Below are positions 1 to 5,345 of a stretch of DNA of 5,391 bases, one piece after another (the stretch's first letter is position 1; the number at the start of each line of letters is the position of its first letter). This stretch comes from Syntrophus sp034006265. GTDB lineage: Bacteria; Desulfobacterota; Syntrophia; Syntrophales; Syntrophaceae. The notes beneath the pieces are model-generated. The model made no database searches and was not told the origin of the DNA. It saw only the letters and a program-made list of their open reading frames with translations. Both the position numbers and the translations under genes were made by a program. The stretch is from the NCBI GenBank assembly GCA_034006265.1, contig JAVETB010000131.1, positions 1 to 5,391 on the forward strand. The letters are read 5' to 3'.

Positions 1-674
1 TAATCCAGAACCCGCTTGATATAAAGCCATGTCTCCTGAAAGGGGGGGATGCCTTTGTAGCTTTTCACCCGTTCCGGCCCTGCGTTATAGGCCGCCAGGG
101 CGAGGAACAGGTCGCCGTTCAGGCTTTTCAATAAGCGGCTCAGATAGCCGACGCCGCCGTGAATGTTCTCAACAGGGTCAAAAGGATTGGACACGCCCAT
201 TTCGCGGGCTGTGTCCGGCATGAGCTGCATCAATCCCATGGCGCCCTTGGGCGATACGGCCGCGGGATTGAAATTGGACTCCGCCATGATGACCGCCCGG
301 ACAAGGGCCGGATCAACCGTGTAGCGCCTGCAGGCCGATTTGATGGCCTTCCCGTAATCGGAGGACCGGACCGCCGAGCCGGTCCCCGTCGGCACCGCGA
401 AGGAATTCTTTCCGGGATAAAAGCCCTTCATGGAGGACAGACGGCGTTTCGAGTCGCTTACAGGGATATAACCGGCCGGGACGTCCCCGTCACGGAACAT
501 ATAGAGATCCGCCGCCGATCCGGCCATCGAGGACAGGACCGTCTGCCCGGCGGGATGTATCTGTCCTGTCCGCTGCTGCGTGACGGATTGCTCCGCCCAT
601 AAAGGCATCGAACTCAAAATAATGAAGATCGGACATAAAAGCCAAACGGCTGCCCCTGAACCTGGCCTTTCCAT
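1..674 (-). CDS. Secreted lytic transglycosylase, SLT/GH23 family (3' end missing)
   Basis: Cleaves the MurNAc-GlcNAc bond of peptidoglycan in the periplasm to give 1,6-anhydro ends (family knowledge). I translated the minus strand from the edge; 224 complete residues are visible. Residues 1-27 form a signal peptide with hydrophobic core AVWLLCPIFIILSS and a likely cleavage after LWA. A linker follows; residues 55-75 (DLYMFRDGDVPAGYIPVSDS) vaguely resemble the small DUF4124-like module often found before SLT domains. The SLT domain starts near residue 106: catalytic Glu132 in MAESNFNP, GAMGLMQLMP (144-153), and LALAAYNAGPERV (191-203). The visible end (ETWLYIKRVLD) is typical of the last SLT helix, so probably few residues are lost. 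ATG at 674 is chosen because the signal peptide begins just after it; a GGAG lies about 13 nt upstream, a rather long spacing. The frame stays open further upstream without a better start. The gene is divergent from the cysteine hydrolase gene. The family is sure; exact subfamily (MltC, MltE or Slt70-like) is not. Confidence 0.9.
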   Translation of the reverse strand, partial: MERPGSGAAVWLLCPIFIILSSMPLWAEQSVTQQRTGQIHPAGQTVLSSMAGSAADLYMFRDGDVPAGYIPVSDSKRRLSSMKGFYPGKNSFAVPTGTGSAVRSSDYGKAIKSACRRYTVDPALVRAVIMAESNFNPAAVSPKGAMGLMQLMPDTAREMGVSNPFDPVENIHGGVGYLSRLLKSLNGDLFLALAAYNAGPERVKSYKGIPPFQETWLYIKRVLD

Positions 675-842
675 ATGCTTATACCATCTCCATCTCTGCT
701 GCCCATACAGCGTTGCCGCCGGAGTCAAACAAAATCCCCGGGCAGCCGGTTGATGCTGAAGTGTTGATCCCGTCGCTTTGTGGTGTCTTCCTCATTTAGC
801 ATAAATACCATAGAATTAAATCTGGCGCCATAGGGGCTATTA

Positions 843-866
843 GGATTTATTGCCTCTCAAATCCTT
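843..866. repeat. 7-bp inverted repeat AGGATTT/AAATCCT
   Basis: AGGATTT (843-849) and AAATCCT (860-866) are perfect inverted copies around a 10-nt spacer. The stem is AT-rich and lacks a following U-tract, so it is more like a protein-binding site than a terminator. It shares its AGGATT core with the neighbouring direct repeats. This is an observation from sequence only; no regulator is identified. Confidence 0.35.
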
Positions 867-891
867 ATTATAACAAAAAAATATCCTTATA
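862..891. repeat. Direct repeat ATCCTTAT x2, two helical turns apart
   Basis: ATCCTTAT occurs at 862-869 and again at 884-891, a 22-bp period that puts both copies on the same face of the helix. The second copy overlaps a consensus TATAAT (889-894), so a protein bound here could block or assist a promoter. The -35 region for that box (TTATTA at 866-871, 17-bp spacer) is poor. Function is inferred from position only. Confidence 0.35.
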
Positions 892-900
892 ATCTCTAAG

Positions 901-934
901 GGAAAAGGCTGATTTGTCAGGAAAAGGATTGATT
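901..934. repeat. Imperfect direct repeat GGAAAAGG-(C/A)T-TGATT
   Basis: GGAAAAGGCTGATT (901-914) is followed by GGAAAAGGATTGATT (920-934); the copies differ by one substitution and one inserted base and start 19 bp apart. They lie between the AT-rich core and the 982-1010 promoter. They could be operator half-sites or a chance duplication. Confidence 0.35.
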
Positions 935-981
935 CGCCGACGTTTGTGAGCTTCCGGGTCAGCCCTATTTCTCCCGATCCC

Positions 982-1010
982 TTTACTTTTTCCCGCTCAT
1001 GGCTTATAAG
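982..1010 (+). promoter_or_regulatory. Sigma70-like promoter for the cysteine hydrolase gene
   Basis: TTTACT (982-987) matches four of six -35 consensus positions, and TATAAG (1005-1010) matches five of six -10 positions, with an exact 17-bp spacer. Transcription would begin near 1017 and give a leader of about 65 nt before the ATG at 1084. This is the best promoter match I found in the spacer. No experimental support is available. Confidence 0.45.
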
Positions 1011-1083
1011 TATGGCATCTTCATCGGTCGGGCGGCTGGCTTTGAGAGGTTGCGCAGGGGCTGCCTGGATGGAGAGATCACCC

Positions 1084-1683
1084 ATGAAAAATCATCTCGA
1101 AGACATTCGAAAGTACAATGTCCGCAAGGCTTGGCCCCGCCCGGGGAAATGCGCCCTGCTGGTCGTTGACATGCAAAATTATTTCCTCCCCGTGGCCTCG
1201 CCGATTGCCGACAGGGTTTTGTCAATCGTGAACGCCTGCCGCTTACGGAACATCAGGATCCTCTTCACCCGGCACGGCCACCGGGATATCGAAAAAGACG
1301 GGGGGCTTCTGCTGCAATGGTGGGGAGATTGCATCCTCCATGGAACAAGGGACTGGGAGATTATGGATGTCCTGACGCCGTCCCAAACCGATTCGGTGGT
1401 TGATAAAAACCGTTACAGCGCCTTTTTTGGGACCGGACTTGATGAGATGCTGCGGGCCGAAGGCATCGAAGAGCTCATCATCACCGGCGTCATGACGAAC
1501 TGCTGCTGCGAGACCACTGCCCGCGACGCCTTCATGAGGGATTACCGGGTATTCTTCGTTTCTGACGCCACCGCCGCGGCGGATGAGGAGCTGCATCTCG
1601 CTACATTGAAGAATATGGCGTTCGCCTTTGCCCATGTTCTGGATACGGAGAGCCTGTGCCGTTATCTGGAGGGCGATTTTTGA
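1084..1683 (+). CDS. Isochorismatase-like cysteine hydrolase
   Basis: A 199-residue cytoplasmic hydrolase of the isochorismatase/nicotinamidase superfamily, whose members hydrolyse isochorismate, nicotinamide, N-carbamoyl compounds and related amides. The full triad is visible: Asp29 in LLVVDMQNYF, Lys108 in VVDKNRYSAFFGT, and Cys141 within GVMTNCCCETTARDAF (135-150). SDATAAADEELHLATLKNMA (163-182) is the usual C-terminal helix segment, and the length fits a single-domain member. I chose ATG 1084 because GGAGAG at 1071-1076 gives a proper ribosome binding site, and because the family motif pattern begins about 25 residues later. The frame is open back to 946 but those residues look non-coding. 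Three consecutive cysteines (140-142) surround the catalytic position. The substrate cannot be read from sequence: the neighbours give no siderophore, NAD salvage or pyrimidine context, so neither EntB nor PncA should be assumed. The next gene starts 24 nt downstream, suggesting co-transcription. Confidence 0.88.
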   Translation: MKNHLEDIRKYNVRKAWPRPGKCALLVVDMQNYFLPVASPIADRVLSIVNACRLRNIRILFTRHGHRDIEKDGGLLLQWWGDCILHGTRDWEIMDVLTPSQTDSVVDKNRYSAFFGTGLDEMLRAEGIEELIITGVMTNCCCETTARDAFMRDYRVFFVSDATAAADEELHLATLKNMAFAFAHVLDTESLCRYLEGDF

Positions 1684-1707
1684 TGGCAGGCATCTTGGAT
1701 CGGGAAG

Positions 1708-2052
1708 ATGACAAGAGAGAACGGGACACAACGGCTGGAAAGGCTGCTTGAGTTTCTGAAGGCCCACCCGGTGCCGCGTGAGGTTCAGGCCTATCGGCGC
1801 GAACGGATCGCGGGCATCATTCAGAGGCAATGGAAAAAAGAGGAACTGGCGGATGAGCAGAGGCGCTTGAGCGTGGGGCTCTGCCAGGAAATCAAGGATT
1901 TTGAACGCAAAACCGGACTGCGGGTCAAAGGGTTGAGAATCAAGAGAAATAAGCAGGGGATTGCATCGGTCATCGTCAATGTTGAAATGCCCGAATCCTT
2001 CTGGACGGCGGATTCCGACCCGTCAGGCATCGCTCCTGAACCGGGGACGTGA
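1708..2052 (+). CDS. Small charged protein of unknown function
   Basis: I do not recognise this 114-residue protein. It has no signal peptide or membrane segment. Residues 1-68 are rich in Arg, Lys, Glu and Gln and look helical (for example RRERIAGIIQRQWKKEELAD). Residues 69-94 look like a beta hairpin (GLRVKGLRIKRNKQGIASVI, then VNVEMP), and the last 20 residues are Pro/Gly/Asp-rich and probably disordered. ATG 1708 is the only usual start in this frame after the upstream stop. Its ribosome binding site is weak, since GGGAAG directly abuts the ATG, so translation may depend on coupling to the cysteine hydrolase gene 24 nt upstream. It converges on mltA with 53 bp between stops. The base composition resembles the neighbours and the reading is uninterrupted. 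An isolated ORF of this length could still be spurious, but the helix-hairpin pattern and spacing favour a real gene. Confidence 0.6.
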   Translation: MTRENGTQRLERLLEFLKAHPVPREVQAYRRERIAGIIQRQWKKEELADEQRRLSVGLCQEIKDFERKTGLRVKGLRIKRNKQGIASVIVNVEMPESFWTADSDPSGIAPEPGT

Positions 2053-2105
2053 ACGGGAGAAGGCGGCGGCGCAGGGCAGAAGGGGCCGGGGGCGGTCATG
2101 AACCC

Positions 2106-3296
2106 TTATCTGGGGATGAGAACGTAGAGCTCTCCGTTCTCTTTGAGGGTCCCCGCGGTGGCCTGCGCCTCGGGGCCGAATCCGCAGAACAGATCGACCC
2201 GTCCGGGACCCTTGATGGCTGAGCCTTTATCCTGGAGCAGGACAAAGCGGGAAAAGGGGACGCGCAGGGTTGCACGCCCATCGGCATCCAGAATCGGCTT
2301 GCGCAGGCGGATAAACGCCAGGGCGCCTTTGGGGAAATAATCCGGATCGGTGGCGATCGACCTGCCCGGCGTGACCGGCTCACCCAGGGCGCCTATGGGG
2401 TCCCGGTCCAGAAATCGAAAGAAGATATACCGTTCGTTGTAGCTGAGGATCTCATCGCGTTCCCCATCGCTTTTTCCCTTCAGCCAGGCCTTGAAATTTC
2501 GGTACGAGGCATTTCCTTTCTCGATTTTATTCCGATCCAGCAGATTCTGCGTTACGGAGCGATAAGGCCGGCCGTTGTTCTGGGCATAACCGACCGTCAG
2601 CAGGGTGCCGTCTTCCAGTTGGATTTTTCCCGAGCCCTGGGTGTGCAGGGAATTCAGTTCGGCAGGATCGGACACCCAGATCAGCTCCAGACCTTTCCCC
2701 TTTAAAACGCCTTCGATGTCGATTTCACGGCGCGTGTAATAGGGAATGATCCGGCCGTTTTTCTTCCGTCCGATCGTCATGTTGTTTCCCGGGCCCTTTT
2801 CCACGATGAGGTCCGGTGGGGTCTTGTAAAGGGGGTACCTGTATTTTCCCGTTCTTTTCAGGGACCCTGCCAGCAGGGGCTGGTAATAGCCTGTGAACAG
2901 GACGGCGCCGTCGCCTCGTTCACCCGATGCCCGCAGAAGGACAAATTTTTCGGCAATCTGTCTTCTCTTTTCTTCGATGCTCATGTCCGCCGAAAAAATG
3001 CGGCGGAACGCGACGAGGGATTCTTTCATCCGGCTCGCGCTGACCTGCCTTTCCCCAATCCGGAAGGTCTGATTCCGCCCGATGCCGTCATAGTATTTGA
3101 GGCTGCGGTCGATGGCCAGCAGAAGCGATGCGGCATCGAGGTCATCGCTGCATTCCGGGATTTCCTCCGGGACCTGCAGCGGCGGACGGTCAGGCGGCTG
3201 CGGTCCGGGCGCATACACCCCTTTTTTGGCGCAGCCGGTCAGTGCCAGTGCGAGCGCAAACATGAGGAGAAGAAAGCATCTGGCATATGCGATCAT
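2106..3296 (-). CDS. mltA: Membrane-bound lytic murein transglycosylase A (MltA, GH102) lipoprotein
   Basis: An exolytic-type murein transglycosylase anchored in the outer membrane. The 396-residue product begins with a lipoprotein signal whose lipobox is LTGC, with lipidation at Cys22; Ala follows it, so no inner-membrane Asp retention signal is present. Family landmarks are in order: FTGYYQPLLAGS (134-145), YRYPLYKTPPDL (152-163), the substrate-groove segment HTQGSGKIQLEDG (218-230), YAQNNGRPYRS (237-247), NERYIFFRFL (287-296), and VTPGRSIATDPDYFPKGA (308-325). The C-terminal 3D-like barrel has the conserved Asp pair Asp356 (QDKGSAIKG) and Asp368 (GRVDLFCGFG); the latter aligns, as I recall it, with E. 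coli catalytic Asp308. The usual DTGGAI reads DKGSAI here. ATG 3296 has GGAG 10 nt upstream and places the signal peptide correctly. It lies downstream of dinB and a possible small ORF on the same strand, with no terminator seen between. It is somewhat longer than E. coli MltA (365). Confidence 0.93.
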   Translation of the reverse strand: MIAYARCFLLLMFALALALTGCAKKGVYAPGPQPPDRPPLQVPEEIPECSDDLDAASLLLAIDRSLKYYDGIGRNQTFRIGERQVSASRMKESLVAFRRIFSADMSIEEKRRQIAEKFVLLRASGERGDGAVLFTGYYQPLLAGSLKRTGKYRYPLYKTPPDLIVEKGPGNNMTIGRKKNGRIIPYYTRREIDIEGVLKGKGLELIWVSDPAELNSLHTQGSGKIQLEDGTLLTVGYAQNNGRPYRSVTQNLLDRNKIEKGNASYRNFKAWLKGKSDGERDEILSYNERYIFFRFLDRDPIGALGEPVTPGRSIATDPDYFPKGALAFIRLRKPILDADGRATLRVPFSRFVLLQDKGSAIKGPGRVDLFCGFGPEAQATAGTLKENGELYVLIPR

Positions 3297-3302
3297 ATCG
3301 GA

Positions 3303-3407
3303 TCAGCTCCTACCGCCTCTGATGCCGCTCCATCCACGGCTTTCCTGCCGGAGCGCCGCCAGGGGCCGCTTTTCCCCGGGGCTTCCGGTGACCGCCAATC
3401 TCTTCAT
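3303..3407 (-). CDS. Possible 34-residue leader ORF before mltA
   Basis: On the minus strand AAGGAG is followed after 7 nt by ATG at 3407, starting an ORF that encodes MKRLAVTGSPGEKRPLAALR and 14 further residues and ends in TGA at 3303-3305. The stop lies six bases before the mltA ATG, and the mltA ribosome binding site (GGAG) sits inside the end of this ORF, an arrangement typical of translational coupling. The ORF is in the same frame as mltA, separated only by TGA-TCC-GAT. The product is basic and Gly-rich, has no hydrophobic segment, and is not recognised. It could be a leader peptide, a coupling device, or a chance ORF in a GC-rich spacer; the strong ribosome binding site is the main support. 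An alternative TTG-initiated ORF (3310-3432, 40 codons) overlaps it in another frame. Confidence 0.3.
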   Translation of the reverse strand: MKRLAVTGSPGEKRPLAALRQESRGWSGIRGGRS

Positions 3408-3440
3408 TCGTTCTCTCCTTGTGTGCCCACAATGTGACGT

Positions 3441-3448
3441 CCTCCTTA
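3441..3448 (-). promoter_or_regulatory. Perfect Shine-Dalgarno TAAGGAGG overlapping the dinB stop
   Basis: The dinB stop codon is the first part of TAAGGAGG on the minus strand, an exact anti-16S match. Suitably spaced starts after it are TTG at 3432 (40-codon ORF to 3310) or GTG at 3430, an 8-residue ORF whose TGA overlaps the ATG of the 3407 small ORF as ATGA. No known gene begins here, so either a small peptide is translated or the match is coincidental. Confidence 0.35.
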
Positions 3449-4519
3449 TACCGGGGAGGAAATCTTTGCAATCTTTTCCAGGGAGCCGACCCGGACGCCG
3501 ACCAGCCGGATTTTCCGGCCTTTGAGATCGACCCGTTTCAGGCAGGAAAAAGCCAGGCGCCGGATTTCCTCCTCCTCCATAACGGCCGTCGCTGTGGAGC
3601 ATGCCCGGGTGATGGTGCGGAAATCGCTGTAGCGGATCTTCAGGGAAACGTTCCTGGCGGCGTAGCCCTTCCCGACCAGATCGGAAACGACCTCCCTCGT
3701 CAATTCGGCAACCGTCCTGGCTATGGACTGCCAATCCTTCTCGTCCACCTGGAACGTCGTCTCCCTGCTGAAGGATTTGGGCTCCCAGCGGGTCACCAGG
3801 GGGCTCTCGTCGATCCCCCGCGCCGCCTCGTAGAGGTAGTTGCCGTACGAGGAGCCGAAGCGCTGAACAAGGGCTTCGCGGGGCAATGCCGCCAGCTTCC
3901 CGACTGTGTCCACCTCCATGGCCTTCAAATGCTCCTCCGTCTTCGGCCCGATCCCGTAAAGTTTTCTGATCGCCATGGGCCAGAGTCTCCGCTCGATATC
4001 CTCCTCCCTGAAGATCGTCAGCCCATCGGGCTTCTCCATGTCCGAGGCGATCTTTGCCAGAAGCTTATTGGGAGCGATGCCGATGGAACAGGTCAGCCCC
4101 GTCTGTTCAAAGATGCCGGCCTTGATCTTCCGAGCGATTTCTTCATCGGAATCCGCCTGATCGGTTATGTCCAGGTAGGCTTCATCGATGCCGACATCCT
4201 CCATGACGGGGGTCACGTTCAGAAGCACGGCCTTGATCCGGCGGGAAACAGAGGCATAGGCCTCGTAATCCACGGGAAGAAAGATGGCCCCGGGGCAGAG
4301 TTTATAGGCGGTTCTCAGGGGCAGGGAAGAATAGATGCCGTATTTTCGCGCTTCGTAATTGGCCGTTGAGACCACGCCCCTTTGAATGGGGTCTCCGCGG
4401 CCGCCGATGACCACGGGTTTCCCCTTCAGGCTCGGGTTCCTTCTTTCTTCAACGGCGGCAAAGAAGGCGTCCATGTCGACATGGAGGATCCGCCTTCGGG
4501 AAGGGTTGGGTGAAGTCAT
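3446..4519 (-). CDS. dinB: DNA polymerase IV (Y-family translesion polymerase)
   Basis: An error-prone Y-family polymerase that extends past lesions in DNA. The 357-residue product has all palm residues: Asp15 in HVDMDAFFAAVE (13-24), with Phe20 as the steric-gate position, and Asp112-Glu113 in GIDEAYLD (110-117). Further landmarks are TANYEARKYGI (52-62), CSIGIAPNKLLAKIASDMEK (144-163), helix-hairpin-helix LYGIGPKTEEHLKAM (187-201), and the little finger beginning near KSFSRETTF (about 247). I chose ATG 4519 (MTSPNPSRRR) because the catalytic motif then lies at the usual distance and GGGAA lies 6 nt upstream. The frame is open to 4651, but those 44 residues do not look like Pol IV and run through an inverted repeat. 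The C-terminus ends in EKIAKISSPV without the usual QLxLF-like sliding-clamp motif. The gene is divergent from the HAD gene and probably co-transcribed with mltA. I found no E. coli-type (CTGT-N8-ACAG) or Bacillus-type LexA box upstream, so SOS control is not supported by sequence. Confidence 0.95.
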   Translation of the reverse strand: MTSPNPSRRRILHVDMDAFFAAVEERRNPSLKGKPVVIGGRGDPIQRGVVSTANYEARKYGIYSSLPLRTAYKLCPGAIFLPVDYEAYASVSRRIKAVLLNVTPVMEDVGIDEAYLDITDQADSDEEIARKIKAGIFEQTGLTCSIGIAPNKLLAKIASDMEKPDGLTIFREEDIERRLWPMAIRKLYGIGPKTEEHLKAMEVDTVGKLAALPREALVQRFGSSYGNYLYEAARGIDESPLVTRWEPKSFSRETTFQVDEKDWQSIARTVAELTREVVSDLVGKGYAARNVSLKIRYSDFRTITRACSTATAVMEEEEIRRLAFSCLKRVDLKGRKIRLVGVRVGSLEKIAKISSPV

Positions 4520-4620
4520 GCTGTTTTCCCGACGTTCCTTTACATTTCTCAGCGTATGCCTTATAAATACCTCTGTATCCGCAGGGCCGGGCGGCTCTTC
4601 AACACGGACAGGCTCAAACA

Positions 4621-4657
4621 GGAATGTTGCATGAAGAGGCTGCAAATGCAACCTTCC
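4621..4657. repeat. 12-bp inverted repeat between dinB and the HAD gene
   Basis: GGAATGTTGCAT (4621-4632) and ATGCAACCTTCC (4646-4657) are inverted copies with one mismatch, separated by 13 nt. An alternative shorter pairing exists between TTGCA (4627-4631) and TGCAA (4641-4645). No T-run follows on either side, so it is unlikely to be an intrinsic terminator. Its position about 100 bp upstream of dinB and 60 bp upstream of the HAD gene suits an operator for a dimeric repressor or a leader RNA hairpin. A second pair, CCGGGT (4656-4661) and ACCCGG (4681-4686), abuts it. The regulator is unknown. Confidence 0.5.
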
Positions 4658-4715
4658 GGGTGAACATTAACCTCGCCGATACCCGGCGGACAGCTTTTTC
4701 GGGGTGGGATATTCT

Positions 4716-5345
4716 GTGAAGCAGGAGATGACAGGCGGCAGGAGCATTGAGGTGGTCCTCTTCGATTTCGGCGGCGTGCTTGCCGAAGAGGGCTGGAAAG
4801 AGGGATTCCGGGCCATTGCGGAAGCGAACGGTCTGGATGGGGAAGATCTCGTCCGGGCGGCCGGAGACCTGGTCTATGCGACGGGCTACATAACGGGAAA
4901 AGGCTCTGCCGGAGGATTCTGGGAGGCAATGAGGGAGGCGAAGGGCATCAGGGGGGATGACGCCTCGCTGGATGGCGAAATCGTTTCCCGCTTTCTTCCC
5001 CGGGAATGGATGTTCGATGTTGTGGAAAGATTGAAGGCAGAGAATCTGAAGGTCGGCATTCTCAGCGACCAGACGGATATCCTGGACCGGCTGAATGCAA
5101 CGTTCGATTTCTTCAGGCGTTTTGATTTCGTCTTCAACAGCTACCACTTCGGAAAGGGCAAGAGGGACCGCTCCCTGTTCGATGACATCGCCAGTCTTCT
5201 GAAGACGGAGCCGGACAGGATCCTGTTCATCGACGACGATCCGGGGAACATTCAACGGGCAGGGCACAGCGGATGGCAGACCATCCTCTATGCCGGCCGG
5301 AATTCGTTTTGCGCTTCCATGAAGCGGATGCTGCCGCCTGGATGA
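4716..5345 (+). CDS. HAD-superfamily hydrolase (FDFGGVL type, subfamily IA-like)
   Basis: A 209-residue soluble haloacid dehalogenase-like hydrolase, most likely a phosphatase of a small phosphorylated metabolite. Motif I is VVLFDFGGVL with nucleophile Asp17; the +2 position is Gly instead of the usual Asp, as in YihX-like members. The helical cap covers about residues 25-90. Motif II is Ser117 in VGILSDQTD, motif III is Lys147 or Lys149 in YHFGKGKRDRSLFDD, and motif IV is Asp173-Asp175 in ILFIDDDPGNIQRA. Start choice is uncertain: GTG 4716 has GGTGG 8 nt upstream and is used here. GTG 4704 is in frame without a ribosome binding site, and ATG 4728 has AGGAG directly touching it. All three precede the conserved core. 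The substrate is unknown. The gene's TGA overlaps the start of the GIY-YIG gene as ATGA, indicating an operon. It is divergent from dinB. Confidence 0.85.
   Translation: MKQEMTGGRSIEVVLFDFGGVLAEEGWKEGFRAIAEANGLDGEDLVRAAGDLVYATGYITGKGSAGGFWEAMREAKGIRGDDASLDGEIVSRFLPREWMFDVVERLKAENLKVGILSDQTDILDRLNATFDFFRRFDFVFNSYHFGKGKRDRSLFDDIASLLKTEPDRILFIDDDPGNIQRAGHSGWQTILYAGRNSFCASMKRMLPPG

Larger units (their letters stand above)
675..1083. other. Divergent intergenic region (409 bp)
   Basis: This spacer separates the divergent transglycosylase and cysteine hydrolase genes. The part nearest the transglycosylase (675-780) is GC-rich and shows nothing clear. Positions 785-945 are distinctly AT-rich and contain short inverted repeats, such as ATTTA-gca-TAAAT near 794-806 and AGGATTT/AAATCCT at 843-866, a TATAAT at 889-894, and two sets of direct repeats. 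A better promoter lies at 982-1010. Open frames crossing the region on either strand (for example 840-1085 minus, and the extension of the hydrolase frame back to 946) encode no recognisable protein and lack good ribosome binding sites. I regard the region as regulatory rather than coding. Confidence 0.6.

Noticed and set aside
159..602. 147-codon plus-strand frame at the left edge
   Set aside because: Antisense to the SLT transglycosylase, whose catalytic motifs are intact.
946..1083. N-terminal extension of the cysteine hydrolase
   Set aside because: The ribosome binding site and conserved domain support ATG 1084; the extension covers the predicted promoter.
840..1085. 81-codon minus-strand frame across the divergent spacer
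   Set aside because: No recognisable domain, begins inside the hydrolase start region, and covers the promoter and repeats.
1683..1748. 21-codon ORF whose ATG overlaps the hydrolase stop (TGATG)
   Set aside because: Out of frame with the downstream gene, very short, and no recognisable product; at most a reinitiation site.
1243..1830. 195-codon minus-strand frame opposite the cysteine hydrolase and small protein
   Set aside because: Antisense shadow; Pro/Arg-rich translation without motifs.
2053..2105. Bidirectional terminator between the small protein gene and mltA
   Set aside because: Looked for a GC stem with a T-run on either strand; none convincing was found in this 53-bp gap.
3419..4369. 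Long open frame (316 codons) on the plus strand opposite dinB
   Set aside because: It is antisense to a fully conserved Pol IV, has no recognisable motif, and is explained by GC-rich codon usage.
4520..4651. 44-residue N-terminal extension of DinB
   Set aside because: Not found in Pol IV proteins as I know them; its first ATG lies within the inverted repeat arm, and ATG 4519 has its own ribosome binding site.
4520..4703. LexA box for dinB
   Set aside because: No CTGT-N8-ACAG or GAAC-N4-GTTC match; a GGT/ACC pair at 4659-4672 is too short for the Geobacter-type box.
4614..5267. 217-codon minus-strand frame opposite the HAD gene
   Set aside because: Shadow of a gene with intact HAD motifs; the product shows no family features and would run through the inverted repeat.
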